Shown: positions 1 to 6,464 of the stretch, piece by piece | Numbering within the stretch: the first letter of the stretch is position 1 | Layout: every line of letters begins with the position of its first letter | Assembly (NCBI GenBank): GCA_015661095.1 | Contig: JACVQI010000159.1 | Location: forward strand, 1-6,464 | Reading direction: 5' to 3' | Source of the DNA: Gammaproteobacteria bacterium | Lineage (GTDB): Bacteria > Pseudomonadota > Gammaproteobacteria > Eutrophobiales > Eutrophobiaceae | Length of the DNA stretch: 6,464 bases | The notes under the pieces: generated by a model | Database searches by the model: none | What the model was told of the DNA's origin: nothing | The model's input: only the letters and a program-made list of their open reading frames with translations | Position numbers and translations under genes: made by a program

Positions 1-885
1 GTACGCTTCCGGCGAATCCTGCAGCTCACTCACCGTGCGTGCGGCGCTGGCCAACTCCTGCGCTGTCACGCTGATCTCAACCAGGGCGGTATTCAGATTT
101 TTGATTTGTGGTGAATCTTCCGCGATTAGCCGATCGGTCGTTTGAAAAGTCCGGTTCATCTGCGCGGAGAGTGCCCGGATATCGGCCAGAGTGGCGTCTA
201 TGTTACCGCTCATGGTATCCAGTTTTTCCCGCAGGTCCTGGCTGAGTGTATCGACTTTCTGGAACGAGGATTTGACAGTGGTAATAGTCTCCATGATTTC
301 CGGCGAATTCAGCAGCCGCTTCAAAGCACTTAATGACGAGGTGACATCATTCGCAATGTCTTCCAGCGAGATCCGGTCGAGTACCTTGTCCAGTTGATCG
401 ATCGTCATGGTGATGGTCGGGACTTCGAGGATGGAACCGTCACCGTAATACTTCAACGGTGATTCCGGATGGTAATCCAGTTCTATATATAACTGTGAGG
501 TGAGGATACTTTGCAGTTGTAACTGCGCCCGCAGCCCGAGCTTCTCGATCAAGGTCTGGATGGGATCTTCATCCCCGGTGAGCCGCAACTGTTGCGCCGC
601 TGCAATGGAACCCGGATTCAGGGCGGCGATCACCGGCACCACAAAATCGCCGGTCTCGGTGTTGAAGATGATATTAATCTGTCGCACCGTGCCGATCTTC
701 ACGCCGCGCACGTTGACCGGTGCGCCGACATTCAGTCCGTTGACTGAGCCACTGAAGTACATGACGATCTGGTCCTCTTTCTGCCAGATACCTTTGCCGC
801 CGAACATGATGATGGCGAGCACGCCCAGTGTCACGGCGCCGACCACGAATGCGCCGATCAGTGTCGGGTTAGCCCGTATGCTCAT
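1..885 (-). CDS. mlaD: MlaD/MCE-family lipid transport protein, C-terminus beyond the window
   Basis: The frame is open for 295 codons from an ATG at 885 to base 1 with no stop, so the end lies outside the window. The protein has a short cytoplasmic N-terminus and one membrane anchor at about residues 9-28. An MCE (MlaD) domain follows at about 38-115, with the hallmark stretch VNGLNVGAPVNVRGVKIGTV at 48-67. From about residue 140 it is a long helical, probably coiled-coil segment. Known MCE proteins form periplasmic rings or tubes that carry phospholipids between inner and outer membranes, and this one should be the substrate-binding part of the ABC system encoded just upstream. Its start overlaps the end of the ATPase gene by 17 bases, a sign of translational coupling, and a G-rich tract (889-894) three bases upstream could serve as ribosome binding site. 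By memory of the family length, only a few residues are probably missing. The family call is firm, but Mla versus another MCE system is less certain. Confidence 0.9.
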   Translation of the reverse strand, partial: MSIRANPTLIGAFVVGAVTLGVLAIIMFGGKGIWQKEDQIVMYFSGSVNGLNVGAPVNVRGVKIGTVRQINIIFNTETGDFVVPVIAALNPGSIAAAQQLRLTGDEDPIQTLIEKLGLRAQLQLQSILTSQLYIELDYHPESPLKYYGDGSILEVPTITMTIDQLDKVLDRISLEDIANDVTSSLSALKRLLNSPEIMETITTVKSSFQKVDTLSQDLREKLDTMSGNIDATLADIRALSAQMNRTFQTTDRLIAEDSPQIKNLNTALVEISVTAQELASAARTVSELQDSPEAY

Positions 886-1561
886 ATTCCCCCCGGTTCA
901 GGAACGCCCGGACCTTGGGTTCCGCCGCCTGTTTGAGCAGAATTGACGGATTGCCGGATTCGATTATGGTACGTTTTTCGTCGTCCAGAAACACCGAGTT
1001 ATTGCCGATGGTCAGGATGCTGGCCGGTTCGTGGGATACGACGATGATGGTCATGCCGAGGCTGTCACGCAGTTCCAGGATCAGATCATCCAATCGTTTA
1101 GCACTGAACGGGTCCAGACCGGAACCGGGTTCATCGAAGAACAGGATCTCCGGGTCCAGGGCGATGGCCCGCGCCAGGCTGGCACGTTTCTTCATCCCGC
1201 CGCTGAGTTGCGCCGGGTAGAAATCTTCATACCCCGCCAGACCCACCAGGGCCAGTTTGAATGACACGACTGCCTCGATCTCTTCCGGATTGAGATCGGT
1301 GTACTCATGCAGCGGCAAGCCGACATTCTCGGCCAGCGTCAGAGAACTCCATAAGGCTCCGCCCTGAAACATCACGCCGAAGCGCCGTTTAACCGCCGCC
1401 TGCTGTGGTTCGTCGGACTGCCAGTAATTACACTCGCCGAAATGGATATAACCCTGCTGCGGACGGTTCAGCCCTATCATATGCCTCAATAAAGTGGTTT
1501 TGCCGCAGCCACTCCCGCCCATGATGATGAAGATGTCGCCGCGGTTCACGGTGAAATTCAA
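869..1561 (-). CDS. mlaF: MlaF-like ABC transporter ATPase, N-terminally shortened
   Basis: This 230-residue protein should be the cytoplasmic ATPase driving the Mla-type lipid transporter. It has Walker A GGSGCGKT at 15-22, a Q-loop glutamine at 66 (VMFQGG), signature LSGGMKKR at 119-126, Walker B ending in DE at 143-144 and the switch histidine at 177 (VVSHE). The only in-frame start upstream of Walker A that keeps the strand before it is a TTG at 1561, with no clear ribosome binding site. An in-frame TAA lies at 1580-1582. Family members normally have some 20-25 more residues here, including the first beta strand and an aromatic A-loop residue that stacks on adenine. An ATG at 1601, two bases after the mlaE stop, fits a natural start. 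It opens MTQANTLMQSNES and then continues in a different frame, reaching a stop near 1436. The likely explanation is a short frameshifting deletion or a sequence error, so the product may be absent or impaired. It overlaps the MCE gene by 17 bases. Confidence 0.85.
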   Translation of the reverse strand: MNFTVNRGDIFIIMGGSGCGKTTLLRHMIGLNRPQQGYIHFGECNYWQSDEPQQAAVKRRFGVMFQGGALWSSLTLAENVGLPLHEYTDLNPEEIEAVVSFKLALVGLAGYEDFYPAQLSGGMKKRASLARAIALDPEILFFDEPGSGLDPFSAKRLDDLILELRDSLGMTIIVVSHEPASILTIGNNSVFLDDEKRTIIESGNPSILLKQAAEPKVRAFLNRGEYEHTG

Positions 1562-1602
1562 CTGATTCGTTGGATTGCATTAGGGTATTTGCCTGAGTCA
1601 TT

Positions 1603-2760
1603 TCAGATATCTAATTTATAGAACACAATGGTGATTGCCGAGGCGACGACGACGATGTAGACAATACCTGTGACCACGGCGGAAGTGGTCGCCTGGCCTA
1701 CCGCCTGTGCGCTGCGGCCGCACTGCAAACCGCGCAGGCAACCGGACAGGGCCACGACCACGCCGTAAGCGGTACCCTTGAACAGGCCAACACCGAATTG
1801 CGTCAAATCCAGAGCCCGGATGGTCTGCTGGTAATACTCAAACATGCTGAAATCGAACACCAGTACCGCCACGGTCATGCCGGCGGCGATGCCTACCAGT
1901 CCTGAGTAGAGGGTTAATAACGGGATCATCAGCACCAGCGCCAGGACCCGCGGCATGACCAGAAAGTCGATCACCGAAATGCCGAGTATCCTGAAGGCAT
2001 CGATTTCCTCATTGACGTTCATGGTGCCGATTTCGGCGGCGAAGGCGGCGCCCGTTCTGCCGGCCATGATAACGCCGGTCATCAGGGCCGCAATCTCGCG
2101 CACCATGCCGATGGCAACCAGATCGGCGATGTAGATTTCGGCGCCGACCCGTTCCAGTTGCGCGGCGCCCATATAAGCCAGGATCAAACCTACCAGATAA
2201 CTGACCAGCGACACGACCGGCAGGGCATTGGGGCCGGTCTGCTCGATGATGAGAAACAGATCAGCCGGCCGGAACTGGGCTTTGCCGCGAAGCAGCCGGA
2301 TGAAAGACAGGATGACTTCACCGGTGAACTTGAGTCCGTGCCGCAAACCGACACCGGATTGTAGAGTGAAATTACCGATGTGTTCGAGTGTCCCCGCGCG
2401 ATGGCCCGGTGCGCTGGACTGTCCAACCTCCGGGACTGCGGCGGCGAGATTCAGCAAGGCCCTCACACCTTCCGGCAGGCTGGATCGATCGACCGTCAGA
2501 TTCCGCTCCGTACAGTGCTGCAGCAGTCGGGACAGAAACACCAGCAGGCCGGTGTCCCAGACCGTGATCCCGCTGCTGTCGAAACTGACTGACTGCAATC
2601 CCCTGCGAGTGTCGAGTTGTTCCATCACCAGAGCGGTTGACGGCAACCGGTTCCGCAATATCCATGGACCGGAGAGAACGATGCGTAGGGTTGCTGGTTC
2701 CGATAGATCGAACCCGATGGCGGTGCTGTTTTCAGGACTTATCTGGTTCATCATAACCAT
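1603..2760 (-). CDS. mlaE: MlaE-family lipid ABC permease with fused N-terminal STAS domain
   Basis: This is the inner-membrane permease of an Mla-type phospholipid transporter. At 385 residues it is longer than a lone MlaE (about 260). The extra N-terminal part, about residues 20-112, looks like a STAS domain and contains the typical DSSG turn at 61-64. In E. coli that role is played by a separate small protein, MlaB. The permease core runs from about 130 to the end. It has several hydrophobic spans and the conserved cytoplasmic-loop block at 221-247 (VREIAALMTGVIMAGRTGAA and onwards), followed by EEIDAFRILGI, which contacts the ATPase. Three ATG codons (2760, 2754, 2751) compete for the start, and no strong ribosome binding site separates them. 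The ATPase gene follows almost directly, its putative ATG lying two bases past this stop, so the genes form one operon. The 157 bases upstream separate it from the haem-protein gene. Confidence 0.92.
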   Translation of the reverse strand: MVMMNQISPENSTAIGFDLSEPATLRIVLSGPWILRNRLPSTALVMEQLDTRRGLQSVSFDSSGITVWDTGLLVFLSRLLQHCTERNLTVDRSSLPEGVRALLNLAAAVPEVGQSSAPGHRAGTLEHIGNFTLQSGVGLRHGLKFTGEVILSFIRLLRGKAQFRPADLFLIIEQTGPNALPVVSLVSYLVGLILAYMGAAQLERVGAEIYIADLVAIGMVREIAALMTGVIMAGRTGAAFAAEIGTMNVNEEIDAFRILGISVIDFLVMPRVLALVLMIPLLTLYSGLVGIAAGMTVAVLVFDFSMFEYYQQTIRALDLTQFGVGLFKGTAYGVVVALSGCLRGLQCGRSAQAVGQATTSAVVTGIVYIVVVASAITIVFYKLDI

Positions 2761-2840
2761 CTATCAAAAGTATATGACCCGATTTTCCGAGCCGATATGA
2801 TTAAAATCTAAGGAAACTCGGATTAATTCAGTGTTTTCGC

Positions 2841-2872
2841 CTTATATGGGTTCCCTGGTTAACGGCAATCAA
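2841..2872 (-). promoter_or_regulatory. Weak candidate promoter for the mla operon
   Basis: In the AT-richer gap upstream of mlaE, the minus strand reads TTGATT (2867-2872) as a possible -35 box. It is followed by TATAAG (2841-2846, 20-base spacer) or CATATA (2843-2848, 18-base spacer) as a possible -10 box. Neither spacing and match combination is good. Read-through from the haem-protein gene is an equally possible source of transcription. Confidence 0.25.
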
Positions 2873-2903
2873 ACCGGGTGTATCGGCCAGTGCAGACCGG
2901 TTG

Positions 2904-2916
2904 CCTGCCTGGCAGG
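2904..2916 (-). repeat. 13-base perfect palindrome just after the haem-protein stop
   Basis: On the minus strand CCTGCCAGGCAGG begins one base after the TAA (2918-2920). As RNA it can form only a five-base-pair stem with a three-base loop, and no run of U follows. It could be a small 3'-end structure or a binding site, but it is not a convincing intrinsic terminator. Confidence 0.4.
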
Positions 2917-2917
2917 A

Positions 2918-5089
2918 TTAGCGCGCCAGAGGATCGGGCCGAATCTGGAAATGGATTATTTTGCCCCGGGTCCCCTTGCCGCCTTCCACGTGCCACATGA
3001 GGTGGGTGCCGTAATTGGCCCACAGCCCGCGGCCCTTCCAGCCCGCCGCCGGATCGTCGATACGACCATCCATGCCGCGATGGAAAAATCCTAATGGATA
3101 AGGAACCCGCAGCCGGGTCCATTTACCTGTTTTTGGATCCAGCGCCAGCAGGGAATCGGAGTTGGAACCGGTGGCGAAAGGCGTATCCCGGCCCAGGCCG
3201 GAAACGTTGTGCTGATCCACCCAGCCGTAGTAGTGAAAATCGGCCGGCACATCGGTGCCTTTCAACACCGGGCCGTCGGTTTTGTAGAAAGTCCAGCCGG
3301 CATCGCAATGGCCACCGCCCAGGGTTTTTGGACCTTTCAGAGTGCGGCACTTGTCACGGTCAAAACTGGCGAGATGGCTGCTGCCCGCCAACGCTGACCA
3401 GACCAAACCATGACTGTCAATGTCGATGCCGCGCGGATCGAAACCGGGTTCCGGGACTTTATAGGCTTCGGCCACGCAGGTCTCAGGTGGATTGGCGCCG
3501 CGCTCCAGCCGCACGATATATCCGGGATAGGATTCCGTGGCGCCCCACACGGAATCATCCGCGGGACTGGGGATGATCGAATACAGGTTATAGCGGACTT
3601 CGGTATCCAATTTAGGATCGATGGCAGCGCCGGCTTTGTTCCAGGGTTTGCTGATGCGGCCGTCGCCGTTGGTATCCAGGACCTGCGGACACCAGCCCTG
3701 CGCGGTCTGTTCATCGCGTGACAGGTCGAACTGGCGGGTGTTAATCCAGCCGATGATCGGACCCAGCAATTCATTAAAGTAAACGGTCTGATCGGCATCG
3801 GTGTCGAACTGCAAGTGGTGCGTGGCGAAACAGGTATCGATCAGCGTGAATTCACCGGTGGCCGGGTCATAATAGGATGCCTGCCGGTTACTGAAGGTAA
3901 GCGGATAGTAGCTGGCATATTTGTTGGTTGAACCTTCCTTGCACCAGCCCGGCTGGTCCTGGCGGATCTTCGAAGTCATCCAGACCCGCCCCTTGCGGTC
4001 CATCATCGGGTTGTGGGGATCGGATGGATGTTCCAGTCCCCACAAATGTTCATTGCCATAAAAATTGGACGGCTGTGCCGGCGGTGGAAACCGGGACGAT
4101 ACGTTGCGCGGATCATCGCGCGTTGGTATCAACAGCTCATGGGTGTTGTTCAATATGGGATCGAGGATGGTCAGCTTGCCATGCCCGGATGACACGGCGT
4201 AGACCGGCCCGTAGGCGTTGACACTGGGATCATTTTTATCCGTCGTGATTTCATCATGCATATACGAGGTTGGTACACCCCAGTCCCACAGGGTCAGGAC
4301 CAGATTGCGTTCGATGCCGGTGGGGCGGCTCGGCGCTGGCGGTACCTCTCCGGCCTGGATGCGGTTGGTCCAGTCGGCGAAGATGCGCATGGCGCTTTCA
4401 CGACCGAAGCCGTTGAAGGCGGCATACATGGAACTGCCGCGCACGCCCAACTGGGTGCGGTAATCCCAGGCCTCCTCGGGGGTTTTGAATTTCAGCTGGG
4501 CCATGTGGTCGAGGTTGCGGGTCACCTTGTTGCCCAGCTGATGACACAGATGACAGTTACTTTTCAGATTATTCAGCCACATGGACTGGTTTTGCATCGC
4601 GGCAGCGATGCCGTTGCCTTGCGGTCCGGTCCCGGGGAACTGATCCGTGGCGGGGGGTTCAAGCAGGGACAACCAGTAATCCGGTGGATAGATCTCGGCC
4701 GCCGCCTGGGGATTCGGTGCGGTCACGGCGGTTAATTGCAGACTATGGTCACCGGGGCGGGCGTCGACAGGTTTGGAATCGACCAGGCCATAACCACGCA
4801 CCCAGACCTCGTAGGTGGCATCCGGCAACTGCGGCAGTGTGAAGTTCCCACTATCGTCAGTCACGACGATCTTGGTAAAGGGTGTCTGCAATTCGCCGGT
4901 TTCGGCGATGACCCACACGCCGGCCTCCGGACCCTGGCTGCTTTTCACGGTGCCACTGATGAAAGCCTCGGACAGGAGTTCTGCGCGCGGCGTCGCCGCA
5001 ACAGTTCCGGCCAGCAGCAGCATGATCATGCCGATAAGACCCGCGCGGTTGCATATGGTCGTATTGTTTGCTGGTATAGTCGCTGGCAT
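2918..5089 (-). CDS. Exported mono-haem protein with regulatory-like domain and lyase-like beta-propeller; function unknown
   Basis: This 723-residue protein starts at an ATG with a good AGGG ribosome binding site seven bases upstream. A Sec signal is visible: a long polar n-region, the hydrophobic stretch GLIGMIMLLLAGTVA (about 17-31) and a likely cut near residues 31-35, so the mature protein should be periplasmic. A carboxypeptidase-regulatory-like beta-sandwich follows at about 43-120 (SGTVKSS, DDSGNFTLPQLPDATYEVWV). A single CHLCH at 179-183 is a CxxCH site for covalent haem c. From about 290 to the end, repeated strands such as GRVWMTSKI, DSVWGATES and GLVWSALAGSS resemble the beta-propeller of streptogramin-lyase (Vgb)-like proteins. 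DTNGDGRIS at 472-480 matches an EF-hand-type calcium loop. Six cysteines after the haem site (383, 420, 467, 538, 581, 595) could pair as disulfides. The architecture suggests a periplasmic redox or binding protein, but the substrate is unknown. Lyase activity should not be assumed. It appears to be transcribed on its own, or with mla downstream. Confidence 0.85.
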   Translation of the reverse strand: MPATIPANNTTICNRAGLIGMIMLLLAGTVAATPRAELLSEAFISGTVKSSQGPEAGVWVIAETGELQTPFTKIVVTDDSGNFTLPQLPDATYEVWVRGYGLVDSKPVDARPGDHSLQLTAVTAPNPQAAAEIYPPDYWLSLLEPPATDQFPGTGPQGNGIAAAMQNQSMWLNNLKSNCHLCHQLGNKVTRNLDHMAQLKFKTPEEAWDYRTQLGVRGSSMYAAFNGFGRESAMRIFADWTNRIQAGEVPPAPSRPTGIERNLVLTLWDWGVPTSYMHDEITTDKNDPSVNAYGPVYAVSSGHGKLTILDPILNNTHELLIPTRDDPRNVSSRFPPPAQPSNFYGNEHLWGLEHPSDPHNPMMDRKGRVWMTSKIRQDQPGWCKEGSTNKYASYYPLTFSNRQASYYDPATGEFTLIDTCFATHHLQFDTDADQTVYFNELLGPIIGWINTRQFDLSRDEQTAQGWCPQVLDTNGDGRISKPWNKAGAAIDPKLDTEVRYNLYSIIPSPADDSVWGATESYPGYIVRLERGANPPETCVAEAYKVPEPGFDPRGIDIDSHGLVWSALAGSSHLASFDRDKCRTLKGPKTLGGGHCDAGWTFYKTDGPVLKGTDVPADFHYYGWVDQHNVSGLGRDTPFATGSNSDSLLALDPKTGKWTRLRVPYPLGFFHRGMDGRIDDPAAGWKGRGLWANYGTHLMWHVEGGKGTRGKIIHFQIRPDPLAR

Positions 5090-5096
5090 GTGCTTA

Positions 5097-5103
5097 CCCT
5101 CTC
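5097..5103 (-). promoter_or_regulatory. Ribosome binding site of the haem-protein gene
   Basis: The minus strand reads GAGAGGG, ending seven bases before the ATG at 5089. This is a good Shine-Dalgarno match at normal spacing and decides the start, which places the signal peptide near the N-terminus. Confidence 0.7.
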
Positions 5104-5127
5104 AACAGGATCATTCTGGTTATTTTG

Positions 5128-5149
5128 CATCGGCTGCATCAATCCGATG
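5128..5149 (-). promoter_or_regulatory. Inverted repeat at the predicted transcription start, possible operator
   Basis: CATCGG (5128-5133) and CCGATG (5144-5149) are perfect six-base arms separated by ten bases. The repeat lies directly downstream of the proposed -10 box, where a dimeric repressor could block initiation. In the transcript it could instead form a weak stem. No local gene encodes an obvious regulator. Confidence 0.3.
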
Positions 5150-5151
5150 TC

Positions 5152-5180
5152 AATATAGACCAATGCCACATGCCGGACAA
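5152..5180 (-). promoter_or_regulatory. Probable sigma70 promoter for the haem-protein gene
   Basis: The minus strand carries TTGTCC (5175-5180, four of six to TTGACA), a 17-base spacer and TATATT (5152-5157, five of six to TATAAT). Transcription would begin near 5145, giving a leader of about 55 bases before the ATG. It lies in the gap between the truncated ATPase gene and the haem-protein gene, where a promoter is expected. Confidence 0.5.
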
Positions 5181-5216
5181 GCAGCCGCATGTACTATGAA
5201 TCTTAAGCCGCAGTTT

Positions 5217-5611
5217 TCAGGAGATGTCCAGTAACGGGGTAACGCCCGCTGCGCCGTAGCGAACAACCAGTGCTGCTGTTTCGTCCCATAAACCAAGCAT
5301 GCCAGCGCCGAGCGTTGCAGACATGATCAGTATTTCGATGTCTATTTTGCGTTCGGCAATCAACTCCTCAGTGCCTTCGCGAAGCCAATGCCAACCACCA
5401 AGGGGAATGGCCACCACGTACGGACTGATTGCTATTCTGTACGGTAACCCTTGCAACCGCTCCAGCAGGAAAGCAGTGCAGTCAAGGATGTCGGCACGCA
5501 ATGCGCCTCGCAGCTGCGGGAATTGCCACCACCAACTGGGATCGTGTTGAAGCACGGTTGCCCACCGGATGGCAACCAATAGCTTCAAGCAGCGCAGGCG
5601 CAGTCGCTCAT
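5217..5611 (-). pseudogene. Remnant of a heavy-metal P-type ATPase gene, frameshifted and truncated
   Basis: The main open frame, 123 residues from a TTG at 5588, matches only the N-terminal membrane region of a heavy-metal (P1B-type) ATPase. Its most telling part is GGWHWLREGTEELIAERKID followed by IEILIMSATLGAGMLGLWDE (about residues 64-103), the family's pattern at the first membrane helices. It then diverges to end in GVTPLLDIS. The TGE actuator loop, the CPC-type metal site, the DKTG phosphorylation site and the nucleotide-binding domain are all absent, where a full protein has some 600-800 residues. Ten bases past the czcA stop, an ATG at 5611 opens MSDCACAA and hits TGA (5585-5587) in another frame, so the original start has been separated from the body by an indel. 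Intact homologues would pump Zn, Cd or Pb out of the cytoplasm, which suits the czcA neighbour. The family call rests on recognition without alignment. A short expressed peptide is possible but unlikely to be functional. Confidence 0.65.
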
Positions 5612-5620
5612 GTCGCTCGA

Positions 5621-6464
5621 TTAGTCTTCAGGCTCAAACGGCAGCACGGTCGCATAGCGTCGGTGGAACATCCGATAGAGCGCCGGCAGCACGATCAGGG
5701 TCAGCAGCGTGGCGGAGATGATGCCGCCGATCACGACGGTTGCGAGCGGGCGCTGCACTTCCGCGCCGGTGCTCGTGTTGAGCGCCATCGGCAGGAAGCC
5801 GAGCGATGCCACCAACGCGATCGTCAGGATCGGCCGCAAGCGTGTCATTGCGCCTTCGACGATGGCGTCTTCGAGCGCTTTTCCGGCGTGCCGCAGATCG
5901 CGGATGTAGGACACCATCACCACACCGGTGAGCACCGCTACGCCCGATAGCGTGATGAAGCCGACACCCGCGGAGATCGACAGCGGGATGTCGCGCAGCC
6001 ACAGCGCGGCTACGCCCCCGGTGAGTGCGAGCGGCACGCCGGAGAACACCAACGCGGCGTCGCGGGCCGATCCGAACGTCATAAACAGTAGGCCGAAGAT
6101 CAACACCAGTGACAGCGGCACCAGCGTCTGCAGTCGATTGGCCGCGGACTCCAATTGCTCGAAGGTGCCACCGTACTCGACCCAGTAGCCTTCCGGCAAG
6201 GCGAGGTCTGCTTCGACCGCCCGGCGAACTTCAGCCACGAACGAGCCTAGGTCTCGACCGCGCACATTGGCCGTGACGACTACGCGGCGTTTGCCGTTCT
6301 CGCGGCTGATCTGGTTAGGACCGAGCGCGATGTTGAGCGTTGCGACCTCGCGGAGCGGTAAGTAGCCGCCGTCCGGCAACGGTACGGGCAGGCGCTCGAT
6401 CGCAGCGAGATCCGTGCGCAGTGCTTCGGGCAAACGCACGACAATGTCGAACCGGCGCTGGTCC
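5621..6464 (-). CDS. czcA: CzcA-type heavy-metal RND efflux permease, C-terminal part
   Basis: The frame is open from the right edge of the window, beginning in-frame with DQRRFDIVVRLPEALR, to a TAA at 5621-5623. About 280 C-terminal residues of a protein that is normally a little over 1,000 are visible. The first 100 or so are periplasmic porter-domain sequence (REVATL, RENGKRRVVVTANVRGRDLG). Five hydrophobic spans follow at about visible residues 113-129, 137-155, 160-186, 211-228 and 239-263. The block GAEVQRPLATVVIGG is typical of the heavy-metal RND subfamily and closer to CzcA than to the copper/silver pump CusA as I remember it. Such permeases work as proton-driven trimers with a membrane fusion protein and an outer-membrane channel to expel Co, Zn, Cd or Ni. 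Those partners would be encoded upstream, outside the window. A metal P-type ATPase remnant follows directly. The exact metal cannot be told from this part. Confidence 0.92.
   Translation of the reverse strand, partial: DQRRFDIVVRLPEALRTDLAAIERLPVPLPDGGYLPLREVATLNIALGPNQISRENGKRRVVVTANVRGRDLGSFVAEVRRAVEADLALPEGYWVEYGGTFEQLESAANRLQTLVPLSLVLIFGLLFMTFGSARDAALVFSGVPLALTGGVAALWLRDIPLSISAGVGFITLSGVAVLTGVVMVSYIRDLRHAGKALEDAIVEGAMTRLRPILTIALVASLGFLPMALNTSTGAEVQRPLATVVIGGIISATLLTLIVLPALYRMFHRRYATVLPFEPED

Larger units (their letters stand above)
2761..2917. other. Intergenic gap between the haem-protein gene and mlaE
   Basis: This is a 157-base non-coding gap with visibly lower GC than the flanking genes. 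It contains the weak candidate promoter and, at its right end, the short palindrome next to the stop of the haem-protein gene. No convincing small gene or RNA was seen on either strand. Confidence 0.6.

Noticed and set aside
500..946. 148-codon open frame on the plus strand
   Set aside because: It lies opposite the MCE gene and the end of the ATPase gene, both clearly real. Long antisense frames are expected in GC-rich coding DNA.
2228..2800. 190-codon open frame on the plus strand
   Set aside because: It is antisense to the STAS-MlaE gene, rich in Arg, Ser and Pro, and without a recognisable domain.
2904..2916. Intrinsic terminator for the haem-protein gene
   Set aside because: The stem is only five base pairs and no U-tract follows.
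2859..3122. 87-codon minus-strand frame overlapping the end of the haem-protein gene
   Set aside because: It is out of frame with the long gene and has no domain. The long frame is continuous and well supported to its TAA at 2918.
4256..4735. 159-codon open frame on the plus strand
   Set aside because: It is antisense to the haem-protein gene, whose translation has clear domains and motifs. It has no recognisable domain itself.
5148..5153. Perfect TTGACA on the minus strand as a -35 box
   Set aside because: No acceptable -10 hexamer lies 16-18 bases downstream. The TTGTCC/TATATT pair just upstream fits better.
5429..5950. 173-codon open frame on the plus strand
   Set aside because: It is antisense to czcA and the ATPase remnant. 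Its His- and Arg-rich composition is typical of shadow translation.

Overview
The window looks like chromosomal DNA from a Gram-negative bacterium, most likely a gammaproteobacterium. The reasons are an Mla-type outer-membrane lipid transport operon, a periplasmic c-type haem protein with a signal peptide, and a heavy-metal RND efflux permease. The genus cannot be read from the sequence. Every real gene I can support lies on the minus strand, so transcription runs from the right edge to the left edge.

Right edge (about 5217-6464): the C-terminal part of a CzcA-type heavy-metal RND permease runs in from beyond the window. Ten bases after its stop is the degraded start of a second metal gene, a P-type ATPase. 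Only its N-terminal membrane region survives. It is interrupted by a frame change after eight codons and cut off before any catalytic domain. This looks like the worn end of a metal-resistance cluster, and the czcA part appears more GC-rich than the DNA to its left.

Middle (2918-5180): a single large gene has its own plausible sigma70-type promoter, an inverted repeat near the predicted transcription start and a good ribosome binding site. It encodes a 723-residue exported protein combining a carboxypeptidase-regulatory-like beta-sandwich domain, one CxxCH haem c site and a C-terminal region resembling a streptogramin-lyase-like beta-propeller with an EF-hand-like loop. Its function is unknown, and it is the most novel intact gene here.

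Left (1-2760): a tightly packed operon for an Mla/MCE-type ABC phospholipid transporter. The order is a STAS-MlaE fusion permease, an MlaF-like ATPase, then an MlaD-like MCE substrate-binding protein that runs off the left edge close to its expected C-terminus. The permease would form the inner-membrane channel, the ATPase would power it, and the anchored MCE protein would carry lipid across the periplasm. The ATPase gene is unusual. A natural ATG just after the mlaE stop opens a leader in the wrong frame, and the N-terminal residues that normally precede the Walker A region are missing. This suggests a short deletion with a frameshift, an assembly error, or a shortened protein starting at a TTG.

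No tRNA, rRNA, CRISPR array, insertion sequence or transposase was seen.
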